Below the pieces are notes generated by a model. The model ran no database searches and was not told the DNA's origin. It was given only the letters and a program-made list of their open reading frames with translations. A stretch of DNA of 64,000 bases, from assembly GCA_029203105.1 (NCBI GenBank), contig CP119318.1, forward strand, positions 2,556,501 through 2,620,500. Reading direction: 5' to 3'. Source of the stretch: Candidatus Kaistia colombiensis. GTDB taxonomy: Bacteria > Pseudomonadota > Alphaproteobacteria > Rhizobiales > Kaistiaceae. The translations under genes and the position numbers were made by a program. Positions 34,921-45,193 of this stretch are shown here, piece after piece. The first letter of the stretch is position 1, and each line of letters starts with the position of its first letter.

Positions 34921-35808
34921 ATGGCACTGACGAGCATGACCGGCTTCGCGCGCGCCGCCGGCGCGGGACACGGCTATCGCTGGACGTGGGAGCTGCGCAG
35001 CGTCAACGGCAAGGGCCTCGACATCCGCCTGCGCCTGCCGCCGAGCTTCGATCACCTTGATCAGCCGGTGCGCGAACGTATCGGCAAGGCGCTGCAGCGC
35101 GGCAATCTGCAGGTCGGCCTCAGCCTGCAGCGCGAGACGACGGCCTCGGCCTTGCGCGTCAACGAGGAGTTGCTTCGGCAGGTGATGGATCTGGTCCGCC
35201 GGGTCGGCAGCGAGATCGACGCCACGCCGCCGACGCTGGATGGCCTGCTGTCGATCCGCGGTATCCTGGAAACCGTCGATGCGGAGGATGATCCGGCCGT
35301 CGCCGAGGCGCTGGCTGCCGATCTGCTCGCCGATCTCGACACCGCGCTCGCCGAACTCGTCGTCGCCCGCAATCGAGAGGGCGCGGCGATCGGCGTCGTC
35401 CTGAACGCGCGCATGGACGAGATCGAACGCCTGACGGCGGCGGCTGAAGCCTCGCCGGCCCGCACGGTGGAGGCGATCAAGAAGAAGCTCGCCGATCAGG
35501 TCACGGCGCTGCTCGACGCCTCGCCGGCGCTCGATCCCGACCGGTTGCACCAGGAAGCGGCGCTGCTGGCGACGCGCGCCGACATCCGCGAGGAACTCGA
35601 CCGGCTGACAGCGCATGTCGCGGCCGCCCGCGCGCTGCTCGCCGAGGGCGGCCCGGTCGGCCGTAAGCTCGATTTCCTCGCCCAGGAATTCAACCGCGAA
35701 ACCAACACGCTCTGCGCCAAGGCGAATGATCGCTCCCTGACGGCGATCGGCCTCGATCTGAAGGCCGCCGTCGACCAGCTGCGCGAGCAAGTCCAGAATC
35801 TCGAATAG
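34921..35808 (+). CDS. yicC: YicC family endoribonuclease
   Basis: 295 residues. Conserved YicC/YloC family, shown in E. coli to be an endoribonuclease acting on small RNA. The N-terminus [14 protein letters not shown] and [17 protein letters not shown] are family signatures, as is the C-terminal [22 protein letters not shown] (shortened). Start at ATG 34921; an in-frame ATG at 34888 adds 11 residues outside the conserved core. The stop is 10 bases before gmk, giving the common yicC-gmk pair. Confidence 0.95.
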   Translation: MALTSMTGFARAAGAGHGYRWTWELRSVNGKGLDIRLRLPPSFDHLDQPVRERIGKALQRGNLQVGLSLQRETTASALRVNEELLRQVMDLVRRVGSEIDATPPTLDGLLSIRGILETVDAEDDPAVAEALAADLLADLDTALAELVVARNREGAAIGVVLNARMDEIERLTAAAEASPARTVEAIKKKLADQVTALLDASPALDPDRLHQEAALLATRADIREELDRLTAHVAAARALLAEGGPVGRKLDFLAQEFNRETNTLCAKANDRSLTAIGLDLKAAVDQLREQVQNLE

Positions 35809-35818
35809 GAAGTCCCTG

Positions 35819-36463
35819 ATGTCGCTTGCCGGAAATTCACCCTCGCGCCGCGGCCTGATGCTGGTCCTGTCCTCGCCGTCCGGCGCGGGCAAGTCGACCA
35901 TCGCCCGGCACCTGATGGCGGAGGACAAGGACATCGTCCTGTCGGTCTCGGTGACGACGCGCGCGCGCCGGCCAAGCGAGATCGACGGCGTGCACTATCA
36001 TTTCATCGACCAGCCGACCTTCAACAAGCTGCGCGACAAGGGCGAGTTGCTCGAGTGGGCCGAGGTCCATGGCAATTGCTACGGCACGCCGCGCGCCCCG
36101 GTCGAGGCCTGGCTGACATCCGGCAAGGACGTGCTGTTCGACATCGACTGGCAGGGCGCCGACCAGGTGGCGAAGGCGATGCCGGAAGATCTCGTCCGCA
36201 TCTTCGTGCTGCCGCCGACCATGACCGAGCTGGCATCGCGTCTCGTCCGCCGGGCGGAGGACGCGCCGGACGTGATCGCCAAGCGTCTGGCCAACGCCAG
36301 GGCCGAGATCCAGCATTGGCGCGACTACGATTATGTCCTGATCAACAAGGACCTGCAGACCTCGCTCGAGAAGGCGCAGGCGATCCTCTACGCCGAGCGC
36401 ATGCGCCGCGCCCGCACCACCTGGCTGGAAGGCTTTGTCGAGGACCTGCTGCTGCAGGAGTAG
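35819..36463 (+). CDS. gmk: Guanylate kinase
   Basis: 214 residues. GMP + ATP to GDP + ADP. P-loop [14 protein letters not shown]-binding [20 protein letters not shown], and [10 protein letters not shown] plus IFVLPPTM. Shine-Dalgarno AGGAAG 7 bases upstream. Downstream 36508-36536 carries an imperfect hairpin (CCCTCGCCCGC TTG CGGAAGAGGG) that may serve as a 3' end. Confidence 0.97.
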   Translation: MSLAGNSPSRRGLMLVLSSPSGAGKSTIARHLMAEDKDIVLSVSVTTRARRPSEIDGVHYHFIDQPTFNKLRDKGELLEWAEVHGNCYGTPRAPVEAWLTSGKDVLFDIDWQGADQVAKAMPEDLVRIFVLPPTMTELASRLVRRAEDAPDVIAKRLANARAEIQHWRDYDYVLINKDLQTSLEKAQAILYAERMRRARTTWLEGFVEDLLLQE

Positions 36464-36631
36464 AGCTTCGGTTCTCCCAGTCGGAGGATAGAGCCCTAGC
36501 TTTCTTGGCCCTCGCCCGCTTGCGGAAGAGGGGGCAGGACTGCGCGCGTTCTTGCTGGAGCGGATGTCGGCATTTGCGTTCGGTCCGGGCCGCTGCGACA
36601 ATCGCCCGGCAATGTCTATCTGGAGCCGATC

Positions 36632-37024
36632 ATGACTGTCCCCCGCCACGGCCTCGTCCTCGCCCTTGGTTTCGCCGTCGCCATTCTGGCATCCGGGGCC
36701 GATGCGGCCGATCTGACGCCAGTCGACGCCGTTGCAGCCGAGTCGGCCGCAGCCGAGCCCGCGGCGACCGCAGTCGCTTCGGCGAGGAGCTTCGAATATC
36801 AGTGCGAGGACGGCACGAAGCTGACGGCGACATTCAGTCCGCCGGAGCAAGCCGAAGGCACGGCGGATCTGGTGTTCGCCGATGGCAAGAAGGTCGCGCT
36901 GCCGCAGGCCGTTTCAGCCGATGGCGGTCGCTACACGAAGGATGGCATCGAGTTCTGGATCAAGGGCAGCGGTGCGATGCTCACCGTCGCGGGCAAGACC
37001 ACGAACTGCAAGACATCCGAATAG
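36632..37024 (+). CDS. MliC-like secreted lysozyme-inhibitor domain protein
   Basis: 130 residues. Signal peptide (LVLALGFAVAILASGADA), an Ala/Glu-rich spacer, then a MliC/PliC-type domain from about residue 53: FEYQCEDGTKLTATFS, KKVALPQAVSADGGRYTKDG and FWIKGSGAMLTVAG ending in NC. It has the two Cys expected for the disulfide. No lipobox, so it is likely periplasmic and soluble. The family inhibits C-type lysozyme or acts in the periplasm; function here inferred. Single gene between gmk and the convergent rsmA. Confidence 0.8.
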   Translation: MTVPRHGLVLALGFAVAILASGADAADLTPVDAVAAESAAAEPAATAVASARSFEYQCEDGTKLTATFSPPEQAEGTADLVFADGKKVALPQAVSADGGRYTKDGIEFWIKGSGAMLTVAGKTTNCKTSE

Positions 37025-37086
37025 GCGGGGAAGCCGTCCGAACGCAGCGGCTCGGCAGGCGATGACCGGCTGCGCGGGAAAAAGCC

Positions 37087-37923
37087 TCAGGGCAGCGCGT
37101 TGGCGAGCCGCACGAAGCCGGCGACGTCGATCTCCTCGGCACGGGCCGTCTCGACGATGCCGGCGGTCGCCAGCAGCGGCAGCGGATCGGTGCCGAGGCT
37201 CTTCAGGCTCTGGCGCAGCATCTTGCGGCGCTGGCCGAAGGCGGCGGCGGTGACGCGCTCCAGCCTGGCCCGGTCGCAGGCGAGCGGCGTCTGGCGCGGC
37301 ACCAGTTCGACAACGGACGAGACGACCTTGGGCGGCGGCGTGAACGCCTTTGGCGAGATGTCGAACAGGATGCGCGCTTCGCTGCGCCAGCCGCACATCA
37401 CGCCGAGGCGGCCATAGGCGTCGTCGGCCGGCGTGGCGACGATCCGCTCCGCCACCTCGCGCTGGAACATCAGCGTCATCTTCTCGTAGAAGGGCGGCCA
37501 GGGCTCGCTCTGGAGCCAGCCGAGCAGCAGCGGCGTCGCAATGTTGTAGGGCAGGTTGGCGGCGATCCGGACGCGGCCGGTCGCCAGCTTCGACATGTCG
37601 ACCTTCATCGCGTCGCCCTCGATCACCTCGAGGCGGCCGGGATAGTGGGCGGCGATCTCGGCAAGCGCATCGAGGCAGCGACGGTCGCGCTCGATCGCGA
37701 TGACCTTCTCGGCGCCCTCGGCGAGGAGCGCCCGCGTCAGGCCGCCGGGGCCCGGGCCGACCTCGATCACCGTCACGCCGGCGAGCGGCCCGGCGGCGCG
37801 GGCGATGCGGCCCGTCAGGTTCAGGTCGAGCAGGAAGTTCTGGCCAAGCTGCTTCATGGCCTGCAGGCCATGCGCGGCGATTACGTCACGAAGGGGAGGG
37901 AGCCCGTCCTGCGCCTTGGTCAC
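37087..37923 (-). CDS. rsmA: 16S rRNA dimethyladenosine transferase RsmA (KsgA)
   Basis: 278 residues from a GTG start. Dimethylates the two adjacent adenosines near the 3' end of 16S rRNA. N-terminal [18 protein letters not shown] motif (here [19 protein letters not shown]), SAM site [16 protein letters not shown], and catalytic [11 protein letters not shown]. Start overlaps the pdxA stop in GTGA. Last gene of the lptF-to-rsmA operon. Confidence 0.96.
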   Translation of the reverse strand: MTKAQDGLPPLRDVIAAHGLQAMKQLGQNFLLDLNLTGRIARAAGPLAGVTVIEVGPGPGGLTRALLAEGAEKVIAIERDRRCLDALAEIAAHYPGRLEVIEGDAMKVDMSKLATGRVRIAANLPYNIATPLLLGWLQSEPWPPFYEKMTLMFQREVAERIVATPADDAYGRLGVMCGWRSEARILFDISPKAFTPPPKVVSSVVELVPRQTPLACDRARLERVTAAAFGQRRKMLRQSLKSLGTDPLPLLATAGIVETARAEEIDVAGFVRLANALP

Positions 37924-38978
37924 GAAGCGGCGCCCGCCGCTTGCTCGTGCTGGCGATACTCGGCCTCATGCCGCGCCAACTCGTCGGCGAGGCGCAGCGC
38001 CGCCGCGAGGCTCGAAATATCGGCCTTGCCGGTTCCCGCAATGTCGAAGGCGGTGCCGTGGTCCGGCGAGGTCCGGACGAAGGGGAGGCCCAGCGTCACG
38101 TTGACCGTCTCCGAGAAGGCGATGGTCTTGGTCGGGATCAGGGCCTGGTCGTGATACATGCAGAGTGCGACGTCGTAGCGCGCGCGCGCCTCGGAATGGA
38201 ACATGGTGTCGGGGGCGAGCGGTCCGAAGGCGTCGATGCCCTCGGCGCGGAGCGCCGCGACGGCCGGACGGATCACAGCGTCGTCCTCGGTGCCCATGAC
38301 GCCGCCTTCGCCGGCGTGCGGATTGAGGCCCGCCACCGCGATGCGCGGCGCGGGAATGCCGAAGCGACGGCGCATGTCGTGGTCGATGGTGCGGCCGGTC
38401 CGGATCAGCATTTCTTCCGTCAGCAGGCTGGGAACGGAGGCGATCGGCACGTGGATGGTGGCCGGCACGGCGCGCAAGCCGGGGCCGGCGAGCATCATGA
38501 CCGGATGGGCAGGCGATCCGCTCCAGGCTGCCGACAGCATGCCGAGAAACTCGGTATGGCCGGGATGCTGGAAGCCGGCGTCGAACAGCGCCTTCTTGTT
38601 GATCGGATTGGTCACCAGAGCCGAGGCGAGCCCGGCGCGTACGTCGCCGACGGCCCGCGCGATCGCCTCGATGACGCCGCGCGCGGCGCTCCGTTCGGGA
38701 ACGCCGGGGGAGGCGACGGCCGGCGACTCCAGCGCCACGACCGGCAGCACGCGGTCGAACGCGCCGATTGCCTCCGGCGCCGTCATCGTCTCGATCGGGA
38801 TGTCGAGCCCCATCAGCGCCGCGCGGCCGCGCAGCGCCTCAGGATCGGCCAAGACATAGAAAGGCGGCAGGCGGCGTTCGCGTCGTTCCCGCCAGACCGC
38901 CAGGGTGACGTCCGGACCGATGCCGGCCGGCTCCCCCATGGTTAGTGCGAGCGGCCTGAACGATGCGGATTCAACCAT
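37920..38978 (-). CDS. pdxA: 4-hydroxythreonine-4-phosphate dehydrogenase PdxA
   Basis: 352 residues. NAD-dependent step of DXP-dependent vitamin B6 synthesis. Conserved [11 protein letters not shown] at the N-terminus, GHTEFLG with metal-binding His, the second metal His in [13 protein letters not shown], and [11 protein letters not shown] with the third. The surA stop is 41 bases upstream. Pairs with rsmA in translation-coupled order. Confidence 0.96.
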   Translation of the reverse strand: MVESASFRPLALTMGEPAGIGPDVTLAVWRERRERRLPPFYVLADPEALRGRAALMGLDIPIETMTAPEAIGAFDRVLPVVALESPAVASPGVPERSAARGVIEAIARAVGDVRAGLASALVTNPINKKALFDAGFQHPGHTEFLGMLSAAWSGSPAHPVMMLAGPGLRAVPATIHVPIASVPSLLTEEMLIRTGRTIDHDMRRRFGIPAPRIAVAGLNPHAGEGGVMGTEDDAVIRPAVAALRAEGIDAFGPLAPDTMFHSEARARYDVALCMYHDQALIPTKTIAFSETVNVTLGLPFVRTSPDHGTAFDIAGTGKADISSLAAALRLADELARHEAEYRQHEQAAGAAS

Positions 38979-39019
38979 GTCGTCTCACTTGAAAGGAACC
39001 GCAGAAGCGCGGGATCCGC

Positions 39020-39949
39020 CTACTTGTAGGTGATCTTGGCATTCTTACGCAGCTCGGCAACGAAATCCTTGCCGACATTCTTGCTCTGCTCGGTGGCGAG
39101 CTTTTCTTCGATCTCGGCGCGGACGCCGGCGGAGCTGCGGATTTCCTTGGCTTCGCAGACGGCGATGACCTCGACGCCGCGCTCGGTGACATCCGGCTTC
39201 AGCGTCCCGCCGACGGGGGCCGACTTCAGCGCATCGCCGGCCGGGCCCTGAATCTGGGTCGTGTCGCGGCGCCCCATGTTGAGCACGACGACGCCCTTCA
39301 TCGCCTTGGCCTGGGCGAGGCTGCCGTCGCAGCCGGCAAAGCGCTTGCGGAACGCCTCGGCTTCGCGTTGGCGCTGGCCGACATAGCCGGGCGACGAGCC
39401 CTTCGGAACGACGAAGACGATCTGCTGGAGCTTGAACTCCCGGATCGTCGCGTTCTCGGTCTGGATGCCCTGCTTCTCGATCTGCGCCTGGACGTCGGCT
39501 TCGCTGACCTTGACGCTGCGGGCGCGCGCCTTGATCACCATCGCGCCGGTGATCTGGGCCCGGAGGAACTTGCGCAGCGTGTCAGCCTGCACGCCCTGCG
39601 AGCCGAGTGCCTTGACGAGCTGGGCCGGCGGCAACTTGACCTGCTTGGCGATACCGTTGAACCGTTCTTCGACCATCGAGTCCGGCACGCTCATGCCCCG
39701 GCGCTTCGCCACCTGGTCGAGCAGCACTTCGTCGACCATGTCGTCGAGCACCGCCTTGTCGCCGGATGGCTGGTGGAAGAGCTTCATCAGCTTCACGCGC
39801 TGGCTGACGTCGTAGGAGGTGATCGCCTGGTCGTTCACCGTTGCCCGAACGGCGGACTGGGCCGACGCCGTGGCCGGCAAGCTTGCGCTCGCCAGGCCAA
39901 GAGCGATCGCAAAGGCCGGCAGAAGAAGGGAGTTCAGTCGAGTGCGCAT
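39020..39949 (-). CDS. surA: Periplasmic chaperone/peptidyl-prolyl isomerase, SurA-like
   Basis: 309 residues. Signal peptide MRTRLNSLLLPAFAIALGLA with cleavage near ASAQ, then the SurA N domain (VNDQAITSYDVSQRVKLMKL) and one parvulin-like domain (KLQQIVFVVPKG, then GGTLKPDVTERGVEVIAVCEAKE). E. coli SurA has two parvulin domains and 428 residues; this shorter form is normal for alphaproteobacteria. Acts in outer-membrane protein folding, fitting the LptD neighbour. Weak catalytic residues in the parvulin part suggest chaperone function. Confidence 0.9.
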   Translation of the reverse strand: MRTRLNSLLLPAFAIALGLASASLPATASAQSAVRATVNDQAITSYDVSQRVKLMKLFHQPSGDKAVLDDMVDEVLLDQVAKRRGMSVPDSMVEERFNGIAKQVKLPPAQLVKALGSQGVQADTLRKFLRAQITGAMVIKARARSVKVSEADVQAQIEKQGIQTENATIREFKLQQIVFVVPKGSSPGYVGQRQREAEAFRKRFAGCDGSLAQAKAMKGVVVLNMGRRDTTQIQGPAGDALKSAPVGGTLKPDVTERGVEVIAVCEAKEIRSSAGVRAEIEEKLATEQSKNVGKDFVAELRKNAKITYK

Positions 39950-40076
39950 GGCGAAAATCCGAGTCCTGTCAGCTGCTGGGCGTCGCCAGCAGCGCTGGCG
40001 CTCCGAATCATCCTGCCGCCACGGAGGAGTTCATTCCGACCGGATAGACCCTGTAAATTCGGCGAAACCATGAAGA

Positions 40077-42521
40077 TCAATAGTTGCTGTTGTTGCTCGT
40101 CAGGGAGCCGACGTCGCTCTTCAGCTTCGTTCCGCCGAGTGTGCGAAGCTCGAGGCGCACCATGAGCTGCTTCGAGGTCTGCAGGTCGGTGTAGTCCTGG
40201 CGGATTTCGCTATAGGCGATCGAGAACGTCGTGCACTCGTCGTCATAGGCGATGCCGATGCCGCTGGAGGCAACCTGGTCGCCCTCGATATCCCAGGCGA
40301 GCGATCCGAACAGGCGCCAGGTATCGGTCATCTGCCAGGATGCCTTGCCGCTGATCGTGTCGGTGCGGGAGTCATTGCCGATCGCCGGCTGCTCGCGCAG
40401 GAACAGGTAGGATGCGGATGCGGTGACGTCGCCGAACTTGCCGGTTGCAGTCAGCTCGGCCCGATTGACGTCGAAGTTCTCGTTGTCGAAGCGGCCACGG
40501 GCCGACAGGAAATAGCCGTAACCGGTATCGAGCGTCATGCCGGCGACAAAGTCGGAGACGTTGGTCTCGAGGCCGGAGACGGCGCCGGTCGCGGTCAGGT
40601 CCTCGACGGCGAACGAATTCTCTCCGGCGACCTGGTAGGACTGGCCGACCACGCCCTGGATCGTGGCGAGCTGGCCGATGCTGGCCAGGTAGCGGAAGCC
40701 GACATTGGCGCGGGTGCCGCCCTCGATCCGGTCGTAGCCGGAGAACTTGTCCCAGTCGAACAGGCTCGAATCGTCAAATACGAGGCTCTGCGCATCTTCA
40801 TTCGGCAGCTTGCCGGCCATCGGCTCGTTCGGGCGAACGATCATCTGCGCCACCGGTTCGAACAGGAAGCTGGACGAGAGGCCGGCGGCCATGATCGGCC
40901 AGCGCCACTCAAGGCCCATCGCCGGCATGCCGCGGAAGAACGAGCCATCATCATTCAGGCCAGCGATGATCTGGTCCTGATTGAGGAAGTAGCCGTCGCC
41001 GCGCAGGTAGCCGAACGGCTTGAAGACCATGCCCATCGGGCCGATCATGCCGCGTTCCCACGTCGCCTGCGAGCTGACCCGGTTGTAGTTGCCCGACAAG
41101 CCGAGAATGTGCGCGTTGTTGTCGAGAACGCCATTGGTGACGCCCTCGGCGACAGTGATGCCGTCACCCTTGTTGTTGACGATATCGGTCTCGTCGCGCG
41201 ACAGGCTGGTCAGGTTCGACTTGATCGACAGCTGGCCGCCGAGGACCGAATTGTCAAACAGGTAGCTGTGGTCGATCACCGGGTGGACGATCGCCTGCCG
41301 GTCCTGGTCGTACTTGATGTCGTCGTCGTTTGTCAGGACCTGGAAATAGAGTGCGCGCGCGTCGAAATAGTTGCGCTCGCTGATGCCGGTCAGGTGGACG
41401 TTCGAGACATTGATGTCGGTGCTGGTTGACAGCAGGTTGTAGTCGCGGCTGAAGGTGCGGTCGCTGAGCAGTGTCGCGTCCCAGCCCACGGTCCAGTAGC
41501 GGTTGAGGTAGAATTCGCCTTGTGTCTGCACGCCGCCGCGGAAATCCGTGACGCCGGAATTGCGCGTGCCTTCGTCGTAGAAAGCGTCGGGGTTGAGCTG
41601 GCTGATGCCGGCCATGCGCAGCGAATACTGGCCGTATTCGAGGCGGTGTCGCCATTCCACATCCGCCAGGAAGCCCTGGTTGGTGTAGATGGCGGGCGCC
41701 AGCGTCAGGTCGTAATTCGGGGCCAGCGCCCAGAAATAGGGGGTCTGGACGAACGCGCCGAGGGCCTTCTTGTAGCCGGCGGACGGGAAAAGGAAGCCGC
41801 TCTTGCGCTTGACCGTCGGATCCGGCGCCGAGAATGCCGGGAAATAGGCGATCGGCACGCCGAGGAATTCAAGCGAGGCGTGCTTGAAATAGACGATGTG
41901 CTCGTTGTGGTCGACGATGATCCGCGCCGCCTTCACCTGCCAGATCGGCGCCTTTTCGGGCTTTTCGCGGCAGGGTTCGCAGGCGGTATAGACGCCGCGA
42001 TAGAAGGTGGTGGTCTTGCCCTGGTCGCGCAGCGCCTTCTCGGCGGCGAAATGCGTCTGCGTCGGCGTGTCGAGCCGGAGCGCATTGACGAAACCATTGG
42101 CGAAATCGTCGGTGATGTCGATCGTGTCGGCGGTGGCGACGGCACCGGTCCTGTCGACGATCTTCACGCGCCCTTCGGCGCGCATCTTCTTGTTCTTCTG
42201 GTCGTAGGTGACCCGGTCGGCTTCCAGCGTGTAGCCGTCATAGTAGATCTTGACCTTGCCGACGGCCGAAACCGAGGACTTGTCGTAGTCATAGACGAGC
42301 TGATCCGATTCCAGCACCATCTGCGCGTCCTTGGCGGGACGCGGTAGGTTGTCGGCGCCGAAGCCGAGCGTGCCGGGGCTGGATTGTGCGAGAGCACTGC
42401 CGGAATGCGCCAGGAGGCCGATGCCGAAGCCCAGCGACGCGGCGACCACGAGGGCGCCCAGGCCGCGCTTGGCGCGAGACATCATGCTACGCCCTCGGAG
42501 AGGAACGGAAACAACCATCAT
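40077..42521 (-). CDS. lptD: LPS assembly outer-membrane protein LptD
   Basis: 814 residues from ATG 42521. Together with lipoprotein LptE inserts LPS in the outer leaflet. Signal sequence (LVVAASLGFGIGLLAHSGSA-LAQ), LptA/OstA-like periplasmic domain (DQLVYDYDKSSVSAVGKVKIYYDG in part), a conserved Cys pair (ACEPCREKPEKAPIW), then the C-terminal 26-strand barrel (PIAYFPAFSAPDPTVKRKSGF marks its beginning). The start codon overlaps the lptG TGA; ATG 42518 is an alternative with better spacing to GGGAGG. Coupled to lptG. Confidence 0.96.
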   Translation of the reverse strand: MMVVSVPLRGRSMMSRAKRGLGALVVAASLGFGIGLLAHSGSALAQSSPGTLGFGADNLPRPAKDAQMVLESDQLVYDYDKSSVSAVGKVKIYYDGYTLEADRVTYDQKNKKMRAEGRVKIVDRTGAVATADTIDITDDFANGFVNALRLDTPTQTHFAAEKALRDQGKTTTFYRGVYTACEPCREKPEKAPIWQVKAARIIVDHNEHIVYFKHASLEFLGVPIAYFPAFSAPDPTVKRKSGFLFPSAGYKKALGAFVQTPYFWALAPNYDLTLAPAIYTNQGFLADVEWRHRLEYGQYSLRMAGISQLNPDAFYDEGTRNSGVTDFRGGVQTQGEFYLNRYWTVGWDATLLSDRTFSRDYNLLSTSTDINVSNVHLTGISERNYFDARALYFQVLTNDDDIKYDQDRQAIVHPVIDHSYLFDNSVLGGQLSIKSNLTSLSRDETDIVNNKGDGITVAEGVTNGVLDNNAHILGLSGNYNRVSSQATWERGMIGPMGMVFKPFGYLRGDGYFLNQDQIIAGLNDDGSFFRGMPAMGLEWRWPIMAAGLSSSFLFEPVAQMIVRPNEPMAGKLPNEDAQSLVFDDSSLFDWDKFSGYDRIEGGTRANVGFRYLASIGQLATIQGVVGQSYQVAGENSFAVEDLTATGAVSGLETNVSDFVAGMTLDTGYGYFLSARGRFDNENFDVNRAELTATGKFGDVTASASYLFLREQPAIGNDSRTDTISGKASWQMTDTWRLFGSLAWDIEGDQVASSGIGIAYDDECTTFSIAYSEIRQDYTDLQTSKQLMVRLELRTLGGTKLKSDVGSLTSNNSNY

Positions 42522-43696
42522 CCGTCCTCCCGATGCAGAAGCACTGTGATACTCAACAAGCTGGCGACGATGGCTGGAGTCCAAGCGGCAATCATCGGTG
42601 ACACGACGCCGCTCCTCCCCAAACCCCTCGCCAATTCCGTGACAACATAAAGCACGAAGCCTACAGCGACACCAGTCAAAATCACCTGCCCGAGATCCCT
42701 TGAACGGGAGAATCGGAGCGACACGGTGGCTGCCACAAACACCATGGCGAGGAACAGCAGAGGCTGCGCCAGCAGCGACTGGAACTGCATTTCGTACGCA
42801 TCACTCGGAACTGCTGATTTTCTAGATATTTCAATGAGTTCCGGCAAAGACCAGAACGAGACTGTCTCAGGGTCCGCCAGCCTTTGGCTGACCTGGTCGG
42901 CGTTGAGATCCGTGGGCAGGCGGACCTCCGCTTCCGGGGCTGGACGGCTGCCCGGCCGGGTGATCGTGGCGTTGCGGAACACCCAGTCGCCATCCTCGAA
43001 ATCGGCTGTGGATGCATCGATCCGATGGTCCAGCGTGCCGTCCGTCTTGAACACGAATGCCGAGGCGTCGACGAGCGAAAGACCGCGGTCGAGGCTCTGC
43101 TTGGCGCCGATGATCGACGAACCCTCGCGCCCGGTCTGCCGCATCCAGATCGTCCAGTCGGATGATGATTCGGGCGCTGCAGACACTTCCTCGGGCAGGG
43201 CGGGCGCAGGTGCAGCGGCTGGGGCGGGCGCTGCCGGGGGCGCGGCTTTCGCTTCCAGCTTGGCCCTGTTCTGCGCCAGCTGGTTGGCCAGCAGGATCGA
43301 GCGCTCCTTGAGGTCGGTCGAGATCGGATTGAAGACGGTGGTCGCGAAGACGCCGATCATCACGGCGACCAGGCCGGCCGGCAGGAGGAATTGCCAAGCC
43401 GAGACGCCGGAGGCGCGCGCCACCACCAGCTCGAGCTGCCGATTCGCCATCACGAAGGCGGTGATCGCGGCGAACAGGATGGTGAAGGGCAGGGCTCTCT
43501 CGATGACGTTCGGCACACGGGCCAGCGACACCAGAAGATAGAGGAATGCGTCGAAGCCTTCGCGGCGGGCCGCGCGGCGCGCGAGTTCGAGATAGTCGAT
43601 GAACGCCATCAGGACGAAGATGACGATGAACATGATCAACGCCGTCTTGGCGAAGCGCTTGGCGAAATAGAGACTGAGCGTCGGGCTGCGGAACAT
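42518..43696 (-). CDS. lptG: LPS export permease LptG
   Basis: 392 residues. Inner-membrane half of the LptB2FG exporter. Six membrane helices, three N-terminal (from LSLYFAKRFAKTALIMFIVIF) and three C-terminal (QPLLFLAMVFVAATVSLRF, LGQVILTGVAVGFVLYV, IAAWTPAIVASLLSITVLL). Contains an unusual Ala/Pro stretch (AAPPAAPAPAAAPAPALPEE) in the periplasmic beta-jellyroll region. Starts 3 bases after the lptF stop on the minus strand. Confidence 0.95.
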   Translation of the reverse strand: MFRSPTLSLYFAKRFAKTALIMFIVIFVLMAFIDYLELARRAARREGFDAFLYLLVSLARVPNVIERALPFTILFAAITAFVMANRQLELVVARASGVSAWQFLLPAGLVAVMIGVFATTVFNPISTDLKERSILLANQLAQNRAKLEAKAAPPAAPAPAAAPAPALPEEVSAAPESSSDWTIWMRQTGREGSSIIGAKQSLDRGLSLVDASAFVFKTDGTLDHRIDASTADFEDGDWVFRNATITRPGSRPAPEAEVRLPTDLNADQVSQRLADPETVSFWSLPELIEISRKSAVPSDAYEMQFQSLLAQPLLFLAMVFVAATVSLRFSRSRDLGQVILTGVAVGFVLYVVTELARGLGRSGVVSPMIAAWTPAIVASLLSITVLLHREDG

Positions 43697-43699
43697 GGC

Positions 43700-44887
43700 C
43701 TAAGTCCGGCCCCCTGCCGATGGGCGCGGACCGATCCTGAACCGATTGGCGATTCGTTGCACGAACTCCGTTGCCAACGAGGCGATGCTGTCCGAGGCGG
43801 AGAAGCGGAACGAGCTGTATGCGGCGATCAGCGAGAGGATGATGAAGCCGATTGGCAGCGCGTAGAGCGCCGGGATCAGCCGTGAATCATTGGCCGCGAG
43901 GCTGGCGAGGATCAGGCCGCCAATGCGCACGCCGGTGGCGATGGCGATGGTGCCGAGCACGACAATGCTGCGCCCCTGGCGGGTGGTCTGGGCCTGACCC
44001 AGGGCGGCGACGGGCAGGATCGCGAAGAAGATGGCGTAGAGCGGCGCCGAGAGACGGTCATGCAGCTCGGACAGGAAGGCGCCGGGCCGCTTCTGGTATT
44101 CCGGATCGTTGGGGCTCGGCGACAGCAGATAGGCGGTGCTGCGCTCGGAGGCCGTATAGTCCGGCAGGCTGCCGCGGCTGCCGAAGGTCGAGAGATCGAA
44201 GGCATAGGACTCGAACTCGATGATCGACATCGAGTTGTTGGTCTCGGACTTCTGCTGGATCGTGCCGTTCTGCATGATCAGGAAGGTGCCGAGCGGGTTC
44301 TTCAGAACCGCGCCGCGATTGGCGATATAGACCGAGGTTTGATCGGGCTGGCGGCCATCCTGGATGAAGATGCCTTCGAGCGTGCCGTCCGGCTTGCGGT
44401 CCTTCACATGGAAGACGAGCCGGTTGCCGAGTTCCATGAACTGGCCCTCGCGCACGAAGCTGGTGATCAGGTCGGCGTTGATGCCGGTCAGCAACCCGCG
44501 AAACGCCTGCAGCGACAGCGGCACCAGATAGAGCGACATCGAGCCGACGATGATCGCCGTGATCAGCCCCATCGACAGCGCCGGCTTCAGCAGCAGCGAC
44601 TGCGACGCGCCGCTGGCGTTGATGACGACGAGCTCCGAATCGGCATTGAGTTGGTTGAAGGTGTAGATTGCGCCGATCAGCAGGGCGACGGGGCAGACGA
44701 TCAGCAGCAGGCCCGGGAAGATCAGGCTCGACACCTGGAAGAAGGTGGCGAAGTTCTGGCCCTTGCTGGTGATCAGGTCGAGTTCGCGCAGGGCCTGACT
44801 CAGCCACACGGTGCCCGACAAGCCGCAAAGGCTCAGCAGGAACGCTGCGAACATTCGTTTGAAGATGTAGCGCTCGATGAGCTTCAT
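43700..44887 (-). CDS. lptF: LPS export permease LptF
   Basis: 395 residues. Partner of LptG. N-terminal helix signature MKLIERYIFKRMFAAFLLSL, INASGASQSLLL coupling helix segment, and the six-helix pattern with a periplasmic jellyroll (PDGTLEGIFIQDGRQPDQTS). Begins the operon lptF-lptG-lptD-surA-pdxA-rsmA, which runs to 37087 with overlaps or short gaps throughout. Confidence 0.95.
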   Translation of the reverse strand: MKLIERYIFKRMFAAFLLSLCGLSGTVWLSQALRELDLITSKGQNFATFFQVSSLIFPGLLLIVCPVALLIGAIYTFNQLNADSELVVINASGASQSLLLKPALSMGLITAIIVGSMSLYLVPLSLQAFRGLLTGINADLITSFVREGQFMELGNRLVFHVKDRKPDGTLEGIFIQDGRQPDQTSVYIANRGAVLKNPLGTFLIMQNGTIQQKSETNNSMSIIEFESYAFDLSTFGSRGSLPDYTASERSTAYLLSPSPNDPEYQKRPGAFLSELHDRLSAPLYAIFFAILPVAALGQAQTTRQGRSIVVLGTIAIATGVRIGGLILASLAANDSRLIPALYALPIGFIILSLIAAYSSFRFSASDSIASLATEFVQRIANRFRIGPRPSAGGRT

Positions 44888-45193
44888 CTTGGTTTCGTCG
44901 ATCCTCGAACTCTGAACGCCCCTGCGATGTCAGCCTTGCCTGGCTGCGAGATATTGGCGGACCAGTCTCCTTCTGGGCTCGGGGTCGACCGTCCATGGGT
45001 GAACCAATTGGGTGAATCAAACGCGAATGAACGCCGTTAATAAAGCGTAAACGTCTAGCTGGAAGACGCGCCACTTGCCAGAGACGCCGTCGGTGGACAG
45101 ATTGATCATCCTCTGGGTGTGGCTTTACCCACGCACCCGCCGTCCCAGACAGCGCCGCCCGGCGCCTGCCGTCCTTGCCCCGCGAGACCCAAA
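44888..45193. other. Divergent promoter region lptF / pepA
   Basis: 306 bases without a gene. A direct repeat GGGTGAACCAA (44997-45007) and GGGTGAATCAA (45010-45020), offset by 13 bases, and an AT-rich block (GTTAATAAAGCGTAAACG) at about 45035-45053 are the visible features. They probably contribute to the lptF and pepA promoters. Confidence 0.45.
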
